From: Albimonas marina
Lineage (GTDB): Bacteria > Pseudomonadota > Alphaproteobacteria > Rhodobacterales > Rhodobacteraceae
Assembly: GCF_029223255.1 (NCBI RefSeq)
Contig: NZ_JARHUC010000009.1
Location: 186,001 to 250,000, forward strand
Direction: 5' to 3'
DNA length: 64,000 nt
Shown: positions 7,379 through 16,271 of the stretch, piece by piece
How positions within the stretch are numbered: position 1 is the stretch's first letter
Layout: each line of letters opens with the position of its first letter
Notes under the pieces: model-generated
Seen by the model: only the letters and a program-made list of their open reading frames with translations
What the model was told of the DNA's origin: nothing
Database searches by the model: none
Translations under genes and position numbers: made by a program

Positions 7379-8256
7379 GCGTCCCGCACCCCCGAGGCGA
7401 AGCCGCGGCCGAAGCGACGCTCGAGGCGGCTCTGGCCGATGGAGAGGATCGTGACCACCACCAGATACCACGCGGCGGCGACCATCAGCAGTTCGATCAC
7501 GCGGGCGTTCACGTAGTAGATGTCCTGGCTGGTGCGCAGCACGTCGGCGAAGCCGATGATGGAGGCGAGCGAGGTCATCTTCACCAGGCCGATGAACTCG
7601 TTGCCCAGGGGCGGGATCACCACCCGCATCGCCTGGGGCAGGATGATGCGCTTCAGGCTCGCCCAGTAGCTCATGCCGATGGCCTGGGCGGCCTCGTACT
7701 GGCCGCGGTCGACCGACAGCAGGCCCGCGCGCATCACCTCCGAGGTGTAGGCGCCCTGGTTCAGGCCCAGGCCCAGCAGGGTGGCGACGGCGGGGGTGAT
7801 GACCTCGACCGTGCGCACCTGGAAGCCGGGAAAGCCCAGCCAGGGGAACACCAGCGCCAGGTTGAACCAGATCAGCAGCTGCAGGATCACCGGCGTGCCG
7901 CGGAAGAACCACTGGTAGCCCACCGCCACGTTGCGCAGCACCGGGTTGGGCGAGCCGCGCATCACCGCCACCAGCACGCCGATGACGATGCCGATGATCA
8001 TGCAGGCGATGGACATCCAGATGGTGTTGACCACGCCCATCAGGATCGTGGGCCAGAACAGGTATTCGCCCGTGACGTCCCAGGCGATCTTGCCCAGGGC
8101 GAAGGCGCGGATCAGCCAGGCGATCAGCAGCACCATGATCGCCACCGCCGCGATGCGGCCCCAGCGACGGGGCCGCACCACGATCATCTTCGAGACGTCG
8201 ACCTCGGGGGCGGCTGCGCGCGCGCCCGGGGCGAGTGCGGAGCCGCCCGCCGCCAT
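7375..8256 (-). CDS. Polar amino acid ABC transporter permease
   Basis: 293 residues. A long cytoplasmic N-terminus (about 30 residues) precedes a first membrane helix ([17 protein letters not shown]), then the HisM/GlnP-type core with [17 protein letters not shown] and the EAA-type loop [23 protein letters not shown] that docks on the ATPase. About five to six membrane segments are visible. A single permease is present, so the transporter probably works as a homodimer. Both ends overlap neighbours by ATGA, which couples it to the binding protein upstream and the ATPase downstream. Confidence 0.92.
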   Translation of the reverse strand: MAAGGSALAPGARAAAPEVDVSKMIVVRPRRWGRIAAVAIMVLLIAWLIRAFALGKIAWDVTGEYLFWPTILMGVVNTIWMSIACMIIGIVIGVLVAVMRGSPNPVLRNVAVGYQWFFRGTPVILQLLIWFNLALVFPWLGFPGFQVRTVEVITPAVATLLGLGLNQGAYTSEVMRAGLLSVDRGQYEAAQAIGMSYWASLKRIILPQAMRVVIPPLGNEFIGLVKMTSLASIIGFADVLRTSQDIYYVNARVIELLMVAAAWYLVVVTILSIGQSRLERRFGRGFASGVRDA

Positions 8257-9098
8257 CAGGGCTGCGGACCCTGGTTGACGGTCGGCTCGTCGAGCGCCGA
8301 GAGGTTGAGCTTCCACTTCTCGATCAGGCTCATGTAGGTGCCGTCCTCCCACAGCTCCTTGAGGGCGGCGAGGAAGGCCTCGCGCAGCTCCGTGTCCTCC
8401 TTCGCGAAGGCGATGCCCATCAGGGCGGAGGAGATCGGATCGCCCAGCGCCTTGAACTCGCCGGGGTAGGTCTCGAGGATCGTGGGCACGGCCTCGAGGC
8501 CCTGGACCGCGGCGACGGCGCGGCCGGTGCGCAGGTTGGTCAGCTGCTGGCCGCGGTCGGTGTCGACGATGACCTCGATCGGCTCCTTGCCGTTGGCCAC
8601 GCAGTTCTTCTCGGACCAGGTCTCGACCGTCTTGGGATAGGAGGTCCCGCGCGAGGTGGTGATGGTCTTGCCGCAGAGGTCCGCGGCGCTCTCCAGCCCC
8701 TCGGAGACCGGCGAGTAGAACTGGGCGCCGGCGCGCAGGTAGTCGATGAAGTCGAAGATCTCGCGGCGGGCGGGCGTGTCGTAGAAGCCCGACCAGATGA
8801 TGTCCACGCGGCCCGACTGCAGGGCGGGGGTCATCGCCTCGAAGGCGCCGTTGAGGTACTCGACCTCGAAGCCCAGCTTGTCGCCGACGGCCTTCAGCAG
8901 GTCGACGTCGAAGCCGGTGAACTCGTTCGTCGCCGGGTCCAGCATCTCCATCGGGGGATAGCCGGCGTTCAGCGCCGATTTCAGGACGCCCGCGTCCTTG
9001 ATGCGCGCGGGCAGCTCCTGCGCGCCGGCCGCTCCGGCGGCCGCGGCTATGGCGAGCGTCGCGACGAGGGCCGCCGCGCCTTTGGTGATCCGTCTCAT
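8256..9098 (-). CDS. Amino acid ABC transporter substrate-binding protein (SBP_bac_3)
   Basis: 280 residues. A signal peptide (about 1-26, ending AGAQE) is followed by the family-3 solute-binding fold: [18 protein letters not shown], then [36 protein letters not shown] and a TSRGTSYP ligand-loop region. It delivers a polar solute to the adjacent permease. Because the downstream cluster encodes a NodB-type amidohydrolase and, across a TetR regulator, a deiminase-fold enzyme and M20 hydrolases, a ureido or guanidino compound or amino acid derivative is a plausible ligand, but this is inferred only from context. Confidence 0.9.
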   Translation of the reverse strand: MRRITKGAAALVATLAIAAAAGAAGAQELPARIKDAGVLKSALNAGYPPMEMLDPATNEFTGFDVDLLKAVGDKLGFEVEYLNGAFEAMTPALQSGRVDIIWSGFYDTPARREIFDFIDYLRAGAQFYSPVSEGLESAADLCGKTITTSRGTSYPKTVETWSEKNCVANGKEPIEVIVDTDRGQQLTNLRTGRAVAAVQGLEAVPTILETYPGEFKALGDPISSALMGIAFAKEDTELREAFLAALKELWEDGTYMSLIEKWKLNLSALDEPTVNQGPQP

Positions 9099-9197
9099 CC
9101 TGACCTCCTTGTCGGGAGGCGCCGCCCTGTGGCCGGGCGTGCGCCGGGACCGGCGGGCGCCGCTCCTGGACGCCTTCGCCGGATGGGTGGGGCCGCG

Positions 9198-10118
9198 TCA
9201 GCGGCTGGGCGTCACGATCTGCGGGACGGCGCCGTCGTAGGGGGGAAGCGTCTCCTCCGGGGGCGTCCAGTCTCCGCGGGCCACGAGGCCCTCGATGTGC
9301 TCGGCGATCTCGGCGCAGGTGGCGAACCAGACATCGCCCTTGGCCATCATGTGCTCGATCAGGCGCACCTGCTCCTCGGCGCGCGCGAGGCGGCCGGAGA
9401 CGAACGGGTGCCAGACCGCGGTCCACAGGCCGCCATGCTCCCACGCCGCGTCGAAGTCCGCCTGGAAGACGGCGCGCGCCACGGCCGGGGCCTGGGGCTG
9501 CATCGTCCAGCCCGAGACGGGCAGGTTCACGTACTGGTTCCAGTCGTCGGCCGTCGCCTCGTGCGGCAGCTCGACCACCGATCTGCCGTCCGGGCGCTTG
9601 ATCAGGTAGGGCACGTCGTAGCCCGCGAGCGAGGCGTCGTAGCGGATCCCATGCTCGATCATCAGGTCTAGCGTATGCTCGGAGAACGCGCCCGACGGGC
9701 AGCGGTAGCCGACGGGCGGCTTGCCGGTCGCCTTCTCGATCGCCCGCACGCCGGCGATCATCACCTTCTCCTCGTCCTCGCGCGAGAGCTGGTTGGTCCG
9801 CTCGTGCAGCCAGCCGTGGTGGCCGATCTCGTGGCCGCCCTTCACCAGCAGATCGACCGCGTCAGGGTACTGCTCCAGGCACCAGCCGGGGGTGAACACG
9901 GTCTGGCGGATGCCGAAGTGGTTCCAGATCTTGACGATGCGCGGGATCGCGACCGTCGCGCCGTACTTGAGCGTCTGCTGCAGCGTGACCCGGCGGCGGA
10001 CGTCGTCGCTGGGGAAATAGAGGTGCAGCAGGCTCTCGGCGTCGAAGTCGTAGGCGAAGCAGACCGCGCAGCGCGCGCCGTTCGGCCAGGGGGGCGGGTT
10101 GTCGATCAGGCTCAGCAT
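9198..10118 (-). CDS. Polysaccharide deacetylase family (NodB/PuuE-like) hydrolase
   Basis: 306 residues of the NodB homology fold. The metal site is visible as D24/D26 in YDFD and the H96-x3-H100 motif in GHEIGHHGW; YRCPSGAFSE supplies the usual Arg/Pro-rich motif 3. There is no signal peptide, which favours an intracellular C-N hydrolase of the PuuE allantoinase/cyclic-imide type over a cell-wall deacetylase. It precedes the amino acid transporter on the same strand (99-bp gap) and is divergent from the TetR regulator, with a TTGACA on its strand overlapping the candidate operator at 10257-10272. The substrate is unknown. Confidence 0.82.
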   Translation of the reverse strand: MLSLIDNPPPWPNGARCAVCFAYDFDAESLLHLYFPSDDVRRRVTLQQTLKYGATVAIPRIVKIWNHFGIRQTVFTPGWCLEQYPDAVDLLVKGGHEIGHHGWLHERTNQLSREDEEKVMIAGVRAIEKATGKPPVGYRCPSGAFSEHTLDLMIEHGIRYDASLAGYDVPYLIKRPDGRSVVELPHEATADDWNQYVNLPVSGWTMQPQAPAVARAVFQADFDAAWEHGGLWTAVWHPFVSGRLARAEEQVRLIEHMMAKGDVWFATCAEIAEHIEGLVARGDWTPPEETLPPYDGAVPQIVTPSR

Positions 10119-10256
10119 CGCGCGCTCCGCGGCCGGGCTGCGGCGGTTTCGAACCGCGGCGGATTGATCGGGCGACGGATCGGGGCTTTCATTCCGGGGG
10201 GCGTCTCCGGCTATGCTGCGCTGCGGAAAGGTTCCGGCTGTCCGGACTTATTGTCA

Positions 10257-10272
10257 ACTCCATTTTTGTAGT
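10257..10272. promoter_or_regulatory. Candidate TetR operator between deacetylase and tetR
   Basis: ACTCCATTTTTGTAGT fits the palindrome ACTnCAnnnnTGnAGT (with outer A and T extending it to 18 bp). On the minus strand a TTGACA (10252-10257) abuts it, so occupancy would block the deacetylase/transporter promoter. It lies 35 bp upstream of the TetR start, consistent with autoregulation. Confidence 0.55.
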
Positions 10273-10306
10273 TGCATCCATGTAGGCGCTTTGGGCGCGG
10301 TCTGGT

Positions 10307-11044
10307 ATGCAGCCGGAAAGAACGAAGAAGCGCGGAGGCGATTCGGTGGCGGCAGGCGGCCTGAGGCAGAAGCACAAGCGGCGCAGGCTGCAGCAGGTGC
10401 TCGACGCGGCGGAGGTGCTGTTCTCGACGAACGGCTACGAGGCGACGCGGATCGAGGCGATCGCGGACAGCGCCTCGGTGGCGCCGGCGACGGTCTACAA
10501 CTACTTCGCCACCAAGCCGAACCTGCTGATGGCGCTGGCCATCCGCCACGTGCGCAGCGCGCTGCCCGAGCGGCGCGCCTACCTCCAGGACCTGCCCGAG
10601 GACATCCTGGCCGCGATCCTGGGGTTCGAGCGTCTGCTGGCCGAACAGGCCATGCGTCACCTGTCGCGGGAGTGCTGGCGGGTGATCCTGTCCTCCCAGC
10701 ATATCGAGCCGGGCGGGCGCGCGAGCCGCACCGGGGCGCGGCTGAACAACCTCATCAAGCGCCACTACATCCGCCTGCTGGGCACCTACCGCGACCGCGG
10801 CGTGCTGCGCGACGACCTCGACATCGCCGAGCTCGCCGGGCTGATCGTGGGAATCACCACCTGGGACTTCTCGCGCTTCGTCTCCTCCGAGGCGGGCACG
10901 ATCGAGGATCTGCTGCGCAAGGGCGTGCCCGGCATCCGCCTGATCCTCGAGGGGCTGCTGACCGAGGAAGGGGCGCGGCTGCTGGCGACCTCTCCGGCGA
11001 TGGGCGACGTGCCCCCGGTGACCGGGCTCGACCCCGCCGCCTGA
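10307..11044 (+). CDS. TetR-family transcriptional regulator
   Basis: 245 residues. A basic N-terminus (1-30) leads into the TetR DNA-binding domain: RLQQVLDAAEVLFSTNGYEA, then the HTH IEAIADSASVAPATVYNYFATKPNLL. The rest is the all-helical ligand/dimer domain. It sits between the divergent deacetylase/transporter operon and the deiminase operon, with near-identical palindromes on both sides (10257-10272 and 11109-11124), which is the expected layout for a local repressor. The inducer is unknown. ATG 10307 follows a GTCTGGT leader with weak Shine-Dalgarno. Confidence 0.9.
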   Translation: MQPERTKKRGGDSVAAGGLRQKHKRRRLQQVLDAAEVLFSTNGYEATRIEAIADSASVAPATVYNYFATKPNLLMALAIRHVRSALPERRAYLQDLPEDILAAILGFERLLAEQAMRHLSRECWRVILSSQHIEPGGRASRTGARLNNLIKRHYIRLLGTYRDRGVLRDDLDIAELAGLIVGITTWDFSRFVSSEAGTIEDLLRKGVPGIRLILEGLLTEEGARLLATSPAMGDVPPVTGLDPAA

Positions 11045-11108
11045 GACCGACGCTCCCGCACGCGCGCCGAAGCGGGGGACGGTCGGCCTCGCCTGCGGGA
11101 CGTTGGCG

Positions 11109-11124
11109 ACTCCAAAAATGTAGT
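11109..11124. promoter_or_regulatory. Candidate TetR operator upstream of the deiminase operon
   Basis: ACTCCAAAAATGTAGT matches ACTnCAnnnnTGnAGT and differs from the site at 10257-10272 only in the central A/T tract. A second left half-site, CTCCAAAAAT, repeats 18 bp downstream (from 11128), giving a direct repeat CTCCAAAAAT-N8-CTCCAAAAAT. Confidence 0.55.
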
Positions 11125-11271
11125 TCGCTCCAAAAATCGTCTTGCGGCGCCGCAGCAGGCTTGGCTACGGTGCGCGCAGGCGACCCGTCCTTCGCCCGGC
11201 GTCCGCCCCTCCCGGGCGACGCGCGGCGTCGCGGCGGGGTCGCGGCCGCAGCCAGCCGAAGGAGCCGCCCC

Positions 11272-12276
11272 TTGACCGCGATCACCGAGAACGAGTGGCG
11301 CTACAACCAGACCATCAAGCGCTTCCCCTCCGAGCCCGAGCCCGCCTTCGAGGCGCCGGACCAGCTGGAGCGGTGGTGGGGCCGCAACTGGGGCTGCACC
11401 AACGACGTGGGCAAGCTGCGCGTGGTGCTGATGCACCGGCCCGGGGAAGAGCTCCTGCAGGTGGACGCGTCCAAGAAGCTCGACTTCAACTCCTACGGCG
11501 ACGAGCAGGCGGGCTGGTACTGGCGCGGCGACGTCCCTCCCGACCTGCCCGCGATGCAGGCCCAGCATGACGCCTACGTGGCGCTGCTGCGCTCCGAAGG
11601 GGTCGAGGTCGTGTTCATCGACCGCGCCGCCAGGGACCGGATGAAGACCTGCTACACCCGCGACTCGGTCGTGGGCATCGGCGGCGGCGCCATCGTCACC
11701 CGCCTCGGGCCCCGCATCCGGCGGGGCGAGGAGCTGCCGGCGACCCGCACGCTGGCCTCCATCGGCTGCCCGATCCTGCGCACCATCAACGGAACGGGCG
11801 TGTTCGAGGGCGGCAGCTTCGCCTGGCTGAATTCCAAGACCGCGGTCGTCGGCGTCTCCTCGCGCGTGAACGAGGAGGGGGCCAAGCAGGTCGGCGAGGT
11901 CCTCGCCGCCCAGGGCGTCGAGCTGATCCGCGTGCAGCTGACCGGCTACCGCCTGCATATCGACGGCCTGTTCGTGATGCTCACGCCGGACCTCGCGCTG
12001 GTGAACTCGGCCCTGCTGCCCTGGTGGTTCCTCCAGCAGCTGGACGCCATGGGCATCTCCATCATCGAGGTCTGCCCGGAGGACGACGGCTCGATCATCA
12101 ACTCCCTCGCCATCGCGCCGGGGCGGGTGATCATGCCCGACGGCCTTTCGACCCGCACCGAGGGCGAGCTGCGCCGCGCGGGCGTCGAGATCCTGCAGAC
12201 CCCCTACGACCAGGTGATCCTGGGCGGCGGCGGCCTGCACTGCTCGACCGCCCCCCTGATCCGCGACGAGGTCTGA
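11272..12276 (+). CDS. Arginine deiminase/amidinotransferase-fold hydrolase (DDAH-like)
   Basis: 334 residues from a TTG start preceded by GAAGGAG. The guanidine-modifying fold is evident: YTRDS at 128-132, FEGG at 178-181, LHIDG at 228-232 (H229) and the terminal LHCST at 322-326 with nucleophile C324. These supply the Cys-His-Glu/Asp triad of dimethylargininase, arginine deiminase and related enzymes, which hydrolyse a guanidino group to a ureido group in the cytoplasm. The next gene starts two bases after its stop. Substrates other than arginine derivatives are likely, given the N-terminal tryptophan-rich extension (residues 1-48). The longer upstream frame is not supported. Confidence 0.85.
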   Translation: MTAITENEWRYNQTIKRFPSEPEPAFEAPDQLERWWGRNWGCTNDVGKLRVVLMHRPGEELLQVDASKKLDFNSYGDEQAGWYWRGDVPPDLPAMQAQHDAYVALLRSEGVEVVFIDRAARDRMKTCYTRDSVVGIGGGAIVTRLGPRIRRGEELPATRTLASIGCPILRTINGTGVFEGGSFAWLNSKTAVVGVSSRVNEEGAKQVGEVLAAQGVELIRVQLTGYRLHIDGLFVMLTPDLALVNSALLPWWFLQQLDAMGISIIEVCPEDDGSIINSLAIAPGRVIMPDGLSTRTEGELRRAGVEILQTPYDQVILGGGGLHCSTAPLIRDEV

Positions 12277-12278
12277 GC

Positions 12279-13889
12279 ATGTCCGAGACGATCCCCGAGC
12301 TTCCCGACTTCGACTGGACCCCCGCGCAGGCGGAGGCGCTGGAGTGGCTGAAGGCCAACCATGAGGCCCTGTCGCAGGACCACATGACGATCTGGAACTT
12401 CCACGAGCCGTCCTGGCGGGAATACAAGTCGTCGGCCTGGTACATGGACCGGCTGGAGGCGGAAGGCTTCGAGGTCGAGCGCGGCTCGGGCGGGATGCCC
12501 ACCGCCTTCCGCGCGGTGTGGTCCAACGGCCCCGGCCCGACCATCGGCGGCTACGCCGAATACGACGCCGTGCCGGGCCAGAGCCAGGCGCCCGTCCCCC
12601 GCCGCCAGCCGCGCGAGGGCACCACCAAGCACGCCGCCGGCCACACCGACCCGCATTCCGCGCTGGGCATCGGCGCCTTCGCGGGCTTCCTCGCCGCCAA
12701 GCGGGCGATGGAGCAGCACGGCATCGGCGGCACGCTGGTGTTCTTCGGGGAGCCGGCCGAGAAGCTCTGCGGCTCGAAGCCGATCCACGCGGCGAAGGGC
12801 TACTACGACGACCTCGACGCCGCCTTCTCCTTCCACCCCCACAGCTTCCCGGCCCTGACCAACGGCTGCTTCTGGGAGACGACCTCCGCCCCCCTGTGGA
12901 GCCGGATGTACACGTTCGAGTGCGAGAACCCCGAGACCTGGCAGCAGGGCCACTCGGCGGGCGGGGCCACGCATCCCCACGCCTCGGCCCGCGCGCCGGG
13001 GGCCATCGACGCGGTGTGCATGATGTACACCACCTCGAAGATGATGAAGGAGTCGATGCTGCCCCACACCGGCTCCTGGGCGATGAACGAGTTCATCCCG
13101 GTGGCCGGTCAGGCGACCTCGGACAACATCGCGCCGGCCATCGGGCAGGTGCAGTTCACGCTGCGCGCGCCGGCGATCGAGATGTGCAACGCGGCCTACG
13201 CCGTGCTGGACCGCAACGCCGAGCAGATCGCGGGCATGACCCACTGCACCTGGCGGGCGGACTGGATCGCGCGCACCCGCGCGGGCCTGCCCAACAAGGC
13301 GATGGCCGAGATCACCTACCGCAACTTCAACAAGCTCGGCGCGCCGAAGTGGTCGGACGAGGCGAAGGCCTTCGCCCGCGCCCTGCAGAAGGAGCTCGGC
13401 GCCCCGGAGACGGACGAGCCGCTGCTGGCGGGGATGGAGAAGCTGACCCCGCCGTGGGAGGCGGAGGAGAGCTTCCGCGCCCAGCTTCCCGCCTGGCAGC
13501 TGAACTACGCCGCCGACGACTACGTCGACTACACCTGGCACTGCCCGACCGTGCGCCTCTACGTGGCCCGCCCGACCATGGAGGCGCGGCCCGACGGCGC
13601 CCGCTGGCCGGAGTGGGTGCGCCACGCCATGGGCGGCGTGCCGGCCTGCATCGACCCGATGTGGTCGAAGGCCGCCGAGGTGATCTCGACCACCCTCCTC
13701 GACCTGCTGACCGATCCCGAGGGGCTGGCCCGCGCCAAGGCCGAGTTCGAGGCCCGCACCGGCGGCGGCGTCGGCGGGACCGACTGGGTCGCCCCCCTGC
13801 TGCCCGCCGACTTCGAGCCGCCGATCCATTACCGCTGGCCCGAATACGTCGAGACGCCCCGCGGCCCGGAATGGACCGTGCGGTCTTGA
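12279..13889 (+). CDS. M20 amidohydrolase, AbgB/PM20D2-like
   Basis: 536 residues. Metal-site motifs of the aminobenzoyl-glutamate hydrolase group are present: AEYDAVPG, then HAAGHTDPHSALG and FFGEPAEK, with a central dimerisation lid (ARAPGAIDAVCMMYTTSKM). HAAGH replaces the more common HACGH. The enzyme hydrolyses an amide between an amino acid and another group; the related AbgB acts on p-aminobenzoyl-glutamate. It is longer than AbgB (about 480) because of an extended N-terminus and C-terminus. It lies two bases after the deiminase and overlaps the nitroreductase by 19 bp, so the three are translated from one message. Confidence 0.85.
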   Translation: MSETIPELPDFDWTPAQAEALEWLKANHEALSQDHMTIWNFHEPSWREYKSSAWYMDRLEAEGFEVERGSGGMPTAFRAVWSNGPGPTIGGYAEYDAVPGQSQAPVPRRQPREGTTKHAAGHTDPHSALGIGAFAGFLAAKRAMEQHGIGGTLVFFGEPAEKLCGSKPIHAAKGYYDDLDAAFSFHPHSFPALTNGCFWETTSAPLWSRMYTFECENPETWQQGHSAGGATHPHASARAPGAIDAVCMMYTTSKMMKESMLPHTGSWAMNEFIPVAGQATSDNIAPAIGQVQFTLRAPAIEMCNAAYAVLDRNAEQIAGMTHCTWRADWIARTRAGLPNKAMAEITYRNFNKLGAPKWSDEAKAFARALQKELGAPETDEPLLAGMEKLTPPWEAEESFRAQLPAWQLNYAADDYVDYTWHCPTVRLYVARPTMEARPDGARWPEWVRHAMGGVPACIDPMWSKAAEVISTTLLDLLTDPEGLARAKAEFEARTGGGVGGTDWVAPLLPADFEPPIHYRWPEYVETPRGPEWTVRS

Positions 13890-14623
13890 GCGAGCGGCCC
13901 CCGAAGCCGGCGGCGGCGGAGGCGTGCAGCGTCTCCGCCGTCGTCGACGGCCGCCGCTCGATCCGCCGGTTCCTCGATGCGCCGGTGGACCGGGCGCTGG
14001 TCGAGGACGTGGTGCGCCGCGCCGCCCGCGCGCCCTCGGGCTCGAACGTGCAGCCCTGGGCGGTGCGCATCGTCGACGGCGAGCGGATGGACGCGCTGCG
14101 CGCGATGATGCGCCGCCTGCGCGCCGAGCGGCCGGAGGGCGAGCCCCTCGATCCGCCCTACCAGCCCCCCGCCGGCCCGCCGCCCGAGTTCCAGCGCCGC
14201 CGCCTGCGCAACGGAGAGATTCTTTACGGCGCGCTGGGCATCGACCGGTCCGACGCCGCCGCCCGCGCCGCCTGGAACGAGGAGAACTTCCAGTTCTTCG
14301 GCGCCCCCGCGGGCGTGTTCCTGCTGATGCGGCGCGAATGCGTGGCCTGGCAGTGGCTCGACCTCGGGATCTACCTTCAGACCCTGCTGCTGCTGTTCGA
14401 GGAGGCGGGCCTGGGAACCTGCCCCCAGGCCGACTGGGCGATGCATGGCGAGGCGGTGGCGTCCTTCCTGGGCGTCGACCCCGCCTTCCGCCTGCCGGTC
14501 GGCGTCGCGGTCGGGATCCCCGACCTGACCGCCCCCGAGAACCGGATCCGGACCGAGCGGGACGATCCGCTGGCCGACGATCCCGACGCCTCGCCTCCCC
14601 CTCCCGGAGCCTTCCCATGCTGA
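13871..14623 (+). CDS. Nitroreductase-family FMN oxidoreductase
   Basis: 250 residues. The FMN-binding opening V-x-x-R-R-S-I-R-R-F (about 27-36) and RAPSGSNVQPWAV are the classic nitroreductase motifs, and GLGTCPQA near the C-terminus is the usual FMN-phosphate loop. It would use NAD(P)H to reduce nitro groups, quinones or an enone. The ATG at 13871 lies inside the 3' end of the preceding M20 gene (19-bp overlap) and the stop overlaps the aldolase start by 7 bp. A Pro-rich insertion at about 75-105 is atypical. Role in the pathway is unknown. Confidence 0.85.
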   Translation: MDRAVLSERPPKPAAAEACSVSAVVDGRRSIRRFLDAPVDRALVEDVVRRAARAPSGSNVQPWAVRIVDGERMDALRAMMRRLRAERPEGEPLDPPYQPPAGPPPEFQRRRLRNGEILYGALGIDRSDAAARAAWNEENFQFFGAPAGVFLLMRRECVAWQWLDLGIYLQTLLLLFEEAGLGTCPQADWAMHGEAVASFLGVDPAFRLPVGVAVGIPDLTAPENRIRTERDDPLADDPDASPPPPGAFPC

Positions 14624-15402
14624 ATTCCGCGAACCTGCCCGCGACCCTCCCCCAGCCGCCGGGCCCCGACCACGTGCCGACCGAGCAGGAGCTGCGCGAG
14701 GATCTCGCCGCCGCCTACCGGCTGATCGCGCTGTTCGGGATGACGGACACGGTCTTCACCCACCTCAGCGTGCGGGTCCCGGGCGAGGGCCACCAGTTCC
14801 TGGTGAACCCCTACGGCCTGCTGTTCGAGGAGATCACGGCCTCCTCCCTGGTGCTGGTCGACGCCGACGGCGAGCCGAAGCAGGAAACCTCCTGGCCGGT
14901 GAACCCCGCGGGCTTCGTGATCCACTCCGCCATCCACCGCGAAGCGCCCAACGCCGCCTGCGTGATGCACACCCACACCCAGGCCGGCATGACCGTCTGC
15001 GCCCAGGCCGGCGGGCTGCTGATGCTCAACCAGATGTCGATGGAGTTCCACGGCCGCGTCGCGATCCACGAATACGAGGGCATCGCCGCCGACGACAACC
15101 TGTCGGAGCGCGAGCGGATCGTGCGCGACCTCGGCGACAAGACCTGCCTTCTGCTCCGCAACCACGGCCTGCTGACCGTCGGCCGCAACGTGGCCGAGGC
15201 CTTCTACAACATGTACTACCTTGAGCAGGTCTGCCGCCTTCAGGTCGCCGCCCAGTCGACGGGGGCGGAGCTGTCGATCCCCCCGACCCAGGTGGTCGAG
15301 CGCACGGCGGCCCAGTTCACGCCGGGCCCCAACAAGGGCTGGCTGCCCTGGCAGGCCCTGCGCCGCAAGCTCGACCGCGAGCAGCCGGACTATCGCCATT
15401 GA
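14617..15402 (+). CDS. Class II aldolase/adducin family protein
   Basis: 261 residues. The class II aldolase/adducin fold is shown by LIALFGMTDTVFTHLSVRVP, the zinc-ligand motif HTHTQAG (about 110-116), and RNHGLLTVG with the third histidine. Relatives are fuculose-phosphate aldolase-like lyases and a large subgroup of uncharacterised members that includes decarboxylases. Last gene of the deiminase operon, followed by a strong hairpin. It may process a carbonyl product released by the upstream hydrolases, but the substrate cannot be inferred. Confidence 0.85.
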   Translation: MLNSANLPATLPQPPGPDHVPTEQELREDLAAAYRLIALFGMTDTVFTHLSVRVPGEGHQFLVNPYGLLFEEITASSLVLVDADGEPKQETSWPVNPAGFVIHSAIHREAPNAACVMHTHTQAGMTVCAQAGGLLMLNQMSMEFHGRVAIHEYEGIAADDNLSERERIVRDLGDKTCLLLRNHGLLTVGRNVAEAFYNMYYLEQVCRLQVAAQSTGAELSIPPTQVVERTAAQFTPGPNKGWLPWQALRRKLDREQPDYRH

Positions 15403-15453
15403 CTGGTCGCGCGCCCTGCGGACCGGCCCTTTCGGGCCCGCGGCCTTTTCGGG

Positions 15454-15483
15454 CCGCCGGACCGGCCGAGGCCGGTCCGGCGG
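15454..15483. terminator. Bidirectional terminator hairpin
   Basis: A 14-bp perfect inverted repeat (15454-15467 with 15470-15483) between the convergent aldolase and VPLPA-CTERM genes. Two shorter hairpins with TTTCG/TTTTC loops precede it (about 15425-15455). Confidence 0.7.
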
Positions 15484-15494
15484 ATGGCGCGCGC

Positions 15495-16097
15495 TCAGGC
15501 TTGCGGGGCGCGACGGCGCAGCAGCGCGAAACCGCCCAGCCCCGCCGCCAGCAGCGGCAGCGCCGCGGGCGCCGGAACGGCCGAGTCGGGCGCGTCGAAG
15601 GTCATCGCGTCGAACCAGACCGCCTCGTCCCGGACGCTGGACAGCACGATCCGCACCGTGTCGACGGGCGCGGAGAAGCCGGTCGCCAGCGCGTCGGCGG
15701 CATAGGCGCCGGTCGCGGTCACGCCCAGCAGCTGCTCGGTGACGCTTCCGCCGACGAGGCCGAAGATGTCGACGACGTCATAGGCGGTCGTAGCGGCGCC
15801 CGGCCCGCGCAGCACGAAGGCGTCGAAGGTGAAGGTTCCGCCCCCGCTCCGCACCACCTCCACCGTGTCCCCGGCGCTCGGAATCGGCGAGATTCCGAGC
15901 GTGAGGAACTGGTAGTTGCCGTTGTCGATGACGCTCGCCTGGGCCCCCGTGGTCTGGGTGAAGGCGAAGCCGCCTTCGGAGTAGGGCAGCGCGCCCGGCG
16001 TTCCGTCGAACTCGACGGTCAGCGCAACCGCGGCCTGCGCCCCAAGCGCAAGCGGCGCGGCCAGAGCCATTGCCATGATATGAGATCGGATCGTCAT
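15495..16097 (-). CDS. Secreted protein with VPLPA/PEP-CTERM-type sorting tag
   Basis: 200 residues: a signal peptide (about 1-25), a ~150-residue beta-rich domain without recognisable catalytic motif (ending DEAVWFDAMTFDAP), then the tripartite tail VPAPAALPLLAAGLGGFALLRRR, which is a VPLPA-type exosortase signal: motif, membrane helix, basic anchor. Such proteins are exported by Sec, processed by an exosortase-like protease and retained or released at the surface, often with exopolysaccharide. No exosortase gene is in the window. The body may be a carbohydrate-binding jelly roll, a guess from its strand pattern. Confidence 0.8.
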   Translation of the reverse strand: MTIRSHIMAMALAAPLALGAQAAVALTVEFDGTPGALPYSEGGFAFTQTTGAQASVIDNGNYQFLTLGISPIPSAGDTVEVVRSGGGTFTFDAFVLRGPGAATTAYDVVDIFGLVGGSVTEQLLGVTATGAYAADALATGFSAPVDTVRIVLSSVRDEAVWFDAMTFDAPDSAVPAPAALPLLAAGLGGFALLRRRAPQA

Positions 16098-16271
16098 TCA
16101 GCGTTCCCCCTTGCAAGCGACGTCGCGACGTTAACCGAGGTGAACGCCTCGTGAGGCGATGACCCAAGGTCATCGAATCGTTCGTTTTCGCGCCCGCTCG
16201 GCCCGAGCCTCCCGGCTCGCCGGAGGCGCGGCGCGACCCAGAAAGACCCGACCGGAGGAAGGACCCCGAAG

